A program made the position numbers and the translations under genes. The notes beneath the pieces are model-generated. The model made no database searches. It had not been told where the DNA came from and worked only from the letters and a program-made list of their open reading frames with translations. A DNA stretch of 64,000 nucleotides from Gigaspora margarita (Eukaryota; Glomeromycota; Glomeromycetes; Diversisporales; Gigasporaceae). Within the stretch, counting starts at the first letter, position 1. Each line of letters begins with the position of its first letter. The stretch lies in assembly GCA_009809945.1 (NCBI GenBank), contig WTPW01000185.1, forward strand, positions 248,661-312,660, given 5' to 3'. Shown here one piece after another: positions 57,167 to 64,000 of the stretch.

Positions 57167-57264
57167 TGGACTTTATATTGTAATTAGCTCCATGGCTCAA
57201 TAGCAATACAAGGAGCTCATATTGTGATTAAGCTCTATGGCTTTCACAGGCAGAAATTAATCAA

Positions 57265-58490
57265 AATTCATTAAATAGTATTGCATAGTTTAAAAAATTT
57301 TTGTTGAAACAAACAAGATTTTTTCACTCAAGTTTAGAAAAAGCTTAGATAATTATTAATGCAAAAGCTGCGGCAACGTGTTTTCCAAATTTTGAATGAT
57401 GTTTCGACAACCACCTATATAAAATCGATAAAAATTTCTTTATTCTGATTCTATATGCTTTTATAATTAAAATAAAAAGAATTCATCGATCTTAAATAGA
57501 TGGTTGTCGAGATATTATTACCCAAAGTTTAGAAAAAACTTGGATAACTACAAAAGCTGCGGCAAAGTTTTTTCAAACTTTAGACAAATATATCTTGACT
57601 ATTTTCTATCTAAATTGATGAAATATTTTTTATTTTGATTATGCAGACACATAGAATCAGAATAAAAAATTCATTGATTTCAGATGGGTGGTTGTCAAGA
57701 TATCTTCGTTCAAGATTAGAAAAAAATTTGAATATCTATAAAAACAGTAGAAAGTTTTTTTTTCCAAACTTTGAGTGAAGATGTCTTAACAACTACTTAA
57801 TTAAAATTGAAAAAAAGTTTTTATTATGATTATATGTGCCTGTATAATTTTTTTTTTTTTTTTTTTTTTTTATTTGTTAATGTCAAGTACAGGAATAGGA
57901 TAGTAAGTTACAATTATATCAGGATGATATATAAAGAAATACTATATTTAAAATTCCTAACTAATCATCTACTAATCTATGCAATAGGGCAAGCCTATCA
58001 CTTGCAGTCAGGGCTAACCATTAAACCGCTACAGAAAAAAGATGTGACATTTCACCTCATACTTTTCTATTTTAAACTAAAAGATTAAATTTCTAGTTTA
58101 AGAAGGCTAGAGGAAACCATGCCTGTATAATTAAATTTAATTAATTTTTAATATGTGGTTGTCAAGATCTCTTCGTTCAAAGTTTAGAAAAAACTATCAA
58201 AACAAAGCTGCAACAGTATTTTCCAAAAAACTTTGAGCAAAGATATCATAACAGCTATCAATATAAAAGGGATGACTTTTTTTATTTGATTTTATACCGT
58301 ATAATTAAAATAAAAAAAATTCTTCCATTTTAAATTAGCAGTCGTCAAGATACCTTCGCTCAAAGCTAGAAAAAAACCTGGATAACTATCAAAACAAGTG
58401 TGGTGAAGTTTTTTTTAAACTTTGAATGAAATTTTTTAATTAAATTATACATACATATAAATCAGAATAAAAAAAACTCCTTTGTTAAAA
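57265..58490. repeat. Tandem array of self-complementary units, about 235 bp
   Basis: Four to five units each carry TTCGCTCAAAGTTTAGAAAAAA and then AACTTTGAGTGAAGATATCTTGACAACC, which are partly inverted relative to each other, plus a second inverted pair (TCGATAAAAATT / AATTCATCGAT) around ATATGCTTTTATAATTAAAA. Units lie at about 57330, 57500, 57690, 58150 and 58340. One is broken by the retroposon at 57850-58120. Confidence 0.8.
57850..58120 (-). mobile_element. Short poly(A) retroposon (SINE-like), 271 bp
   Basis: It has a poly(A) tail of over 20 bases on the minus strand (T run from 57850). A perfect 12-bp target duplication, GCCTGTATAATT, lies at 57838-57849 and 58121-58132. Inside, minus strand, TTTAATGGTTAGCCCTGACTG (58025-58005) resembles a pol III A box, but no B box is clear and it lies about 100 bases from the 5' end. 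It is SINE or retrocopied RNA; a 93-codon frame across it is not a gene. Confidence 0.8.
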
Positions 58491-58945
58491 GTTTAAAAAA
58501 AATTTTTAATTACAATTGAATAATTTTGTCTAATCAAAATGCGGCTGTTCAAAACATTCAGCTTTAAAGATTACACCTAAGGCCACATTGACCCTAAAAT
58601 GCGACTTTAAGGTAATTCCAAGAATGATGAAAATTGCAATTTCAAAAAGCGATGATGGAAACTACAAATTAAAATGAAAGAGAATATAATACATTTAATG
58701 AAAGCAAATATAAAGTTTAACATATACTTAGTAAACTCACATAAGAATGCATCTTCTAATTATGGACATTGCTATTATCAGAAATTATCCGAGAATTTAT
58801 TTATATTTTTAGTATGTACATACATAATTTCAAAATAAAGTTTACATAGTATAGATTGATGCATACATCTAACTACGGAATCAAAAGTCATCGAACTTAA
58901 AAAAAATCTTGTAAAGTAATTGATAATAACCTAAGAAAAAATGTG
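58491..58945. other. No gene seen
   Basis: Spacer between the satellite and the next element. Nothing supportable. Confidence 0.45.
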
Positions 58946-59267
58946 TTTGTCACCGGCGGTAACTGTCACCGGAACATGATCGACCAATTAGATTGTGTAA
59001 CATTATGATCAAAACAAAACAAAGTGTCAAAACTTACTATCGTTAGGGTCGGGGTTAGAGCCATAGTTATGGTTGGGATAAAGCCTACATATAGTAAAAT
59101 TTTGCAAGGAATTTTTTTTTCGCATAAAAAAAAGTAGGTTCATAGACAAAATTTTAAGTTAGAAGCGATTTTTCAAAAAAATCAAGTTTTTGCATTTTTC
59201 ACGTTACACATTATCCTTTGATCTGTTGGTCAATCACACTCTGGTGACTTTCACCGCCGGTGACAAA
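58946..59267. mobile_element. TIR element, TTTGTCACCGGCGGT ends, 322 bp
   Basis: Ends TTTGTCACCGGCGGTAACTG and (reverse complement) TTTGTCACCGGCGGTGAAAG match over about 28 bases, then GTCACCRGA and a GAYCAAY region again. Both arms continue to TGTGTAAC. No target duplication is evident, so the superfamily is open. Non-coding. Confidence 0.75.
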
Positions 59268-60048
59268 TAGATTCACTCATAACCCAATAGGAAAAATTTA
59301 TGAATAAAGTTAATAATTTATGCAGGTCGATTTTAGAAACTGCAAAGCCACAGATAACGTGATCAACAAACTGAATTTCGGGGTTGCCCTGGCATTTTGT
59401 CTAATAAAGGTTTTGCCAAAAGTTCAATCGAACGCAAGCAAAATTTTAATATCAAAAAATAAAATTGTGTATGTAAATATGTTACTTATTTAACAAATTT
59501 ACTATGAAGTAGGCTCTTATTTTTTCTTTAACATAAGTATCTATCTTAAGTGACGAATATAATAATTGAAAAAAATATAATAAAAAAATAAAAATTAATA
59601 AAAAAGTATAATAATTTAATTTAATTAAATGGGCAAAAAAAAAAAAAAAAACAGAAATTAGCACCTGAATTAGTATAACAGTCCAAATTTTCATGCATAA
59701 ACCCATACCTCAAACATTTGTACACGTGATGAATAAAAAATTATAAATACAACCCAAGTATGATAAAAAATTTTGGGCTATGCGCAGAATGATCGCGCAC
59801 AATTCATATAGCACACACTAGAATTATAAAATTTTTATACAAAAATCTTTTCCGTTTTAATCTAAAAGGAAATGTGGCTGATCACGAGTAAGGGTTGCAG
59901 CCAATAATTTAAATGCATAACGTCTGATCATAAACTTTTTCGGAAACGATCTGCTGCATGCCGACAAAAAAAAGTTAGAGGGTTAAATCGATGCTTTAAA
60001 TGCTAAATTATATAGTTGAATGCATGCTTTATTTGATAGTATTGTTAA
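59268..60048. other. No gene seen
   Basis: Spacer containing a GC-richer stretch at 59320-59430 with no frame of note, and an A run at 59635-59651. Confidence 0.45.
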
Positions 60049-60111
60049 CTCATTTTTGCAAAAAATGGCATAAGCCGTGTTTTAATTGACCGCTCCCCAT
60101 ATATCAATTAA

Positions 60112-60483
60112 ATTGAAAAGACATTTGATATCAACTTTTACCAATCATATATAATATTACTTCCAATAACTCAAATATCTATTGTTGATTTAGATAAAGA
60201 TAATATTTATAACAACTTATGCAATGATATTCTTTCAGGTTTTCAAGCTCGTGTGAATGTTAGCTTGAACCACCCACGAGCACCTACTTTTTCAACTGCT
60301 TTTTTATCAGAAAATCAACATCAATCAGCATCCAATGTTACCTCTTTCCCTTCATGGCAGCCTTCCTGTTCTTTAGTATCTCTCAACTACTGTTTTCAAA
60401 CAGAAATTTTATATATGTTTCCATGCATTCCTGTTCACATTGCTCGATTCTTATGTTTCCTGCTCAAGCAAAATATGATATAA
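60112..60483 (+). CDS. Possible gene piece or exon, unrecognised
   Basis: The frame is open for about 124 codons from just after a stop near 60110 to the stop at 60481; the first ATG is at 60253. It reads NLCNDILSGFQARVNVSLN and then HPRAPTFSTAFLSENQHQSA and SNVTSFPSWQPSC, with mixed composition unlike AT-rich chance frames. I do not recognise it. It lies directly outside the inverted repeat at 60100. It could be an exon of a gene or chance in a less AT-rich stretch. Confidence 0.25.
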   Translation: MEKTFDINFYQSYIILLPITQISIVDLDKDNIYNNLCNDILSGFQARVNVSLNHPRAPTFSTAFLSENQHQSASNVTSFPSWQPSCSLVSLNYCFQTEILYMFPCIPVHIARFLCFLLKQNMI

Positions 60484-60489
60484 AGTGTT

Positions 60490-62785
60490 ACACAAAATAT
60501 GATTTTTGTGTAACCGTAAATTTGTCGATCAATTATCTCAAGAACCAACGAACCAATTTTGATGATATAATCGCCATTAGAATCAAAAAATTGGCACTAC
60601 AACTTTGGCTAAAGGATCAAAGAACCTTTACATAGTAAAATAATCGATCAACTGTAGTCGGCTATTAGCTGGTATGACCGACCGCACTTAGCCAGTTATA
60701 TGCCTATAGTCGATAATAACCGACCGTAACTAACCGAACCCATCCCTATTCATAACCAATTTCTTGATTGCATGCATCTGGATAAGAATTTTCTTTTGAA
60801 AGTAAGTCTTGACCTTTGCTACTAACATAGCTACTTTATACTCTAGATGAATATAGTTATTTCGTAAATTTATATATTTATTTATTTTATATATATATTT
60901 TTTAATAATTTTCATTCTTAAAAATTACTAAGTTTCTAAGTTAAGACATTAATTATATATTCATCCGTCTTGTTTGGCAACCAATTTTTAAAATAAAATT
61001 TGCTAATATTAAACGGTGAATAACGGTTTTGTACTGTACACAACCATACAATTAATAAAATTTACCCAAAATGGCATACAAGATAATTTTTGAACAACAT
61101 ATTGCTTCATCTAGATCTTAATATAATGATAAAAAATGGCCCTATTGCTTAAATTAGCACAACGACGGCCAATGTCATTTTTTCCAAATTAAGAAAACGA
61201 TATGGTTTTATATAAATACGTATTTTGTGTAACATATATTTTCCGATTGTACAGTACGTATTAAATACGTAAAAAAGAAACCATGGCAAACTCATTACAC
61301 AGCATAGCCGTTTTTGGCAAAAAAGATCGGAGTATTCTTAATAACCAACTACCGTAAAAGTATCAAAAAAGGTAACTCTAAAAACAGCAAAAACGTAACT
61401 TTTTTATCCCGGCTTTAAGGATCCTTATATAGAAGTGAAGTAATAAAGTTAAGGTTCGTAAAATTTTCTTTTTTCTTTTACAAATTTGGTATTTTCTTTG
61501 AACCTCCCTTAAGAGGATGCCCTATGTCGTGTTTTACAATTACAATTTGATTGGTTAATCCTAAAAGTAGAGCGAGAGTTTGTGTTCGACAAATCAAATG
61601 TGATAATTTTTGATAAAACAAGCGAAAACATTGTCAGGGAGGCAAGTCTACCTATAGGCAAACTTTAATATTTAGCCCAAAATGGCCATAATCTAATAAT
61701 ATAGAGTATTTAATTAAGAAAATTCTAGTATTTTCAGAATTCCGTTTATGAAACCATTCTTTAGATTTTATAAAATAATCTACGCAAATGTTTAGTGTAA
61801 TAGTGTAAACTTCCCTCTAATCTAATTCTATCCTAATTTTAGTCTAATTTAAATTTTTTTAAATTTTATATTACATTAATTTAAAATTATATTTGTGTTT
61901 TCATACACTGGTGTAAATCAAGAAATTTTCTTTAATTAATAAACATTCCATTAGAAATTTTCGAAACCCGCACCCCTTCAGCCGACTTCCACAAAAGGAA
62001 AAAAAAATGGAAATTGTCACTTTTGAGTTAATTTAATTTTCACATATGACTTACTTTTTCACGCGGTTTATGCGACTGATCATAGAAAAGTGTGAAAATA
62101 ATTCGTAAATGCTCAAGTGCATAAGAAAAATTAGATATTGGAAATTTCAAGGTATCTATATTTGTTATGAAATCACATACGTACTAAGTCCGTCAATGAG
62201 AACATGGAAACAAGGAACTAAGCGATATCCTCAATGATCATCATATCACACGATTATGCGCTCGGCCTAAGTTAGGGTACGTATGGTTTAGGCCGATTTG
62301 TTTAGTACTGGTAAACAAATGACGTTTTACATGATTTCACGTCATGTGATGATTGCTTGGTACGTACGTACTGTACATAATATGCAATAAATGCCAACGA
62401 GCAGTTTCTATTATTTTAATATAAATCTTTGTTATAAGTGGTCTCATTTAAGTATCGTAAATTACCGTATCCAAGACCCGGGTCTCTTACATTCCACCAG
62501 TCTTAAACCATATACTAGTCTTCGGATATAGTAAGGCCGAGAGAAGAATCTCAAAATGTATACGTATTTTATATCTATAACATGCAATCTAGATATTCGA
62601 AAAAACTCCGTATTTAATTAACGAAAATTCGTTTGCAACCGGATCGAATAAATGGTGGATCTAACTATCAAAGTGGCGTACATACTATGAAAATAACAAA
62701 AAAAAATAGATCTTCAAAGCAAGTTTCTTATAATCACGGTCAAATTTCATCAATTGAATTCGTATACGGATTAGTCATCGACAAC
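60490..62785. other. No supported gene; less repetitive DNA
   Basis: Composition is more even than in the rest of the window. I see a GTCGG/CCGAC-rich stretch at 60655-60730, a GACCCGGGTC palindrome at 62477-62486 and GGTACGTACGTACTGTAC at 62360. None of it reads as protein. It may be promoter-side or intergenic DNA of a gene outside the window. Confidence 0.4.
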
Positions 62786-62787
62786 CG

Positions 62788-62965
62788 TACTAAGGCCACG
62801 CAAAGTTAATCTTTCGTATGGTTTTCCAAAATTCCAGTCATTGGGTCGGATTTTTTTTAATCTACTGTAAATTAATAAGTTCATGCTCACATATAATGCC
62901 ACGCAAAGTTGATTTTCGATTTGTATAACATGGAATCAGAAAATTTTGGATTTTTTTTTCAGATC
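62788..62965. repeat. Two stray units of the 29.2-kb satellite
   Basis: AAGGCCACGCAAAGTTAATC at 62792 and ATGCCACGCAAAGTTGATTT at 62898, each followed by the TCTACTGTAAATTAATAAG or ATAACATGGAATCAGAAAAT part of the unit at 29.2-30.3 kb. Confidence 0.85.
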
Positions 62966-64000
62966 TATCGGATAATTCCGAAAATTAAGGTCACCATCGG
63001 GCGACATCGGAGAAACTTAAACAAAATGGAATAATTGGCACAATTGGAACTTTAAAATTTTTTTTGCTTTTTTTGAAAAATTGGGTCGGCGGGCTATCAG
63101 AATTTGCATAATACCGATACGTAATTATATAAAAAATTATTTGTATTGTAAATTAATTCATTCTAAATTATGTGATAATTTTTTTTACCTAATAAATCTT
63201 GATCCCTTACCACTATATAAATAGTACTTTATCCATATGTTTACAGCGTAAACGAAGTATTTTTGCTAATATTAACAATATTATGTAAGAACTGTTAAGT
63301 TATTTGGATGAGCTAAACGGATATCTGGATTAACCAGATCAAAATAGATTGTGGATGATAGCATGATCACGAGCTACAATCACAGAGTCTCCAGTTTAAG
63401 GGGCAACAGTCGGTCAGGCCACAAATCATACGAATCAGAATATATTTCGACAACTCATTTCAAACATAAAAGACCTTACAAATTTAGAAGGTTTATTTAA
63501 TTAAAATGAGTCAATTAAATAATAAATTACATTCGGGAGTTTTAAAAAAAGGATATAGATAGCATGGTACGAAAACGCAATTTAGGATGACATGTGGAAA
63601 TCATAATACTATGTACAATTATAAAAGAAAAAATTTTTCAAAATATACTATCCTTACCTAACACAGAAAAGGATAATACATGAACTTTCTCTAACACTAA
63701 CATTAAAATGGTTACATGTAAAATTGCTTTTACGAGTCCGTACGTCTTATTAAAAATTTAGTGTAATTTCATTAGTATTACCATCCGAATCTGTATGTCT
63801 TATGCTACTATATTATTGTGTACATACAGTACATGGGATTTTAGAATTTCGATGCTTTTAGGTGCTTTTCGACACAGAAACTTCTTGTGATACAATTGAA
63901 TCTAGTACGTACGTACAGGGCAAATAACTCCGAAGCAAACAATATTTGTAGATCGCTGCATACTCACACAATCACCTGATTTGGTCCGATTGCATGATTG
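62966..64000. other. No gene seen
   Basis: About 1 kb without coding text or clear repeats. AGTACGTACGTACAGG occurs at 63905. Confidence 0.4.

Larger units (their letters stand above)
56240..57260. repeat. Tandem repeat, unit about 47 bp, roughly 14 units
   Basis: Units follow GATTAGGCTCTATGGCTGCC-GCAGGCAGTGCAAGAGCTCATGTTTGGT, alternating with a GATTAAGCTCCATAGCTACG variant. Clear starts lie at 56269, 56314, 56362, 56522, 56598, 56633, 56666, 56713, 56760, 56805, 56853, 57180 and 57227. It is broken by two foldback elements. It is GC-richer than its surroundings. Confidence 0.88.
55915..60100. repeat. Inverted repeat pair 4.2 kb apart
   Basis: GTGGGGCGCAGTCAATTAAA then ACACAGCTTATGGC (55915-55966) pairs with the reverse complement at 60049-60100, which reads ATGGGGAGCGGTCAATTAAA then ACACGGCTTATGCC. 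Similarity lasts about 50 bases. ATAT lies outside on both sides, but no longer duplication is evident. It could be one 4.2-kb TIR element whose body turned into satellite, or two separate decayed copies facing each other. No transposase text lies between. Confidence 0.55.

Noticed and set aside
57807-58088. 93-codon frame
   Set aside because: It crosses the poly(T), the target duplication and the retroposon body; no protein family is visible.

Overview
The window looks like repeat-dominated nuclear DNA of a very AT-rich fungus, most likely an arbuscular mycorrhizal fungus (Glomeromycotina; Rhizophagus or Gigaspora type). This is inferred from base composition, from the mix of Helitron-, Plavaka- and Tigger-type relics with a zf-RVT LINE, and from relics of a TET/JBP-like 2OG-Fe(II) dioxygenase family. 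No search could be run. I see no intact host gene; almost every coding trace belongs to a mobile element or is decayed. Scattered N bases fall only in repeats.

Layout. 0-7.5 kb: a minisatellite, an unrecognised decayed coding stretch, a dioxygenase relic (about 3.0-3.5 kb), and a minus-strand Helitron helicase relic (5.6-7.5 kb) with a duplicated fragment of its 3' end at 4.15-4.37 kb. 8.2-13.6 kb: two foldback structures. One has a hAT-like element with a perfect 8-bp target duplication inside its arm; the other is a 2.3-kb element. 13.7-20 kb: an unrecognised decayed gene, T-rich low-complexity DNA, a TTAA-flanked element and a minus-strand Tigger/pogo transposase relic. 20-21.9 kb: two TA-flanked elements end to end. 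24.5-28.4 kb: a plus-strand Helitron protein relic riddled with nested elements. A later Helitron segment (37.1-38.6 kb) may continue it, the gap being filled by satellites, a LINE and an unknown block. 30.3-35.6 kb: an almost full-length LINE, minus strand, in a satellite array. 38.9-42.0 kb: a Plavaka-type transposase relic split by a 905-bp foldback element. 43.2-44.1 kb: a hAT-like element carrying a minisatellite and a long purine tract. 45.9-50.4 kb: a foldback and a second dioxygenase relic. 50.7-53.4 kb: a satellite array with nested elements and an unusually GC-rich retroposon. 54.1-55 kb: a decayed unknown gene. 55.9-60.1 kb: a pair of about 50-bp inverted repeats enclosing two satellite arrays. 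60.1-64 kb: mostly unannotatable, less repetitive DNA.

Taken together the window records layered insertion: TIR elements inside satellites, inside other TIR elements, and inside Helitron, Plavaka and dioxygenase reading frames. Target duplications (TA, TTA, TTAA, 8, 9 and 11 bp) let many elements be bounded exactly. The least explained signals are a core sequence module shared by foldback elements with different ends, the GC-rich poly(A) retroposon at 52.8-53.3 kb, and two related dioxygenase relics.
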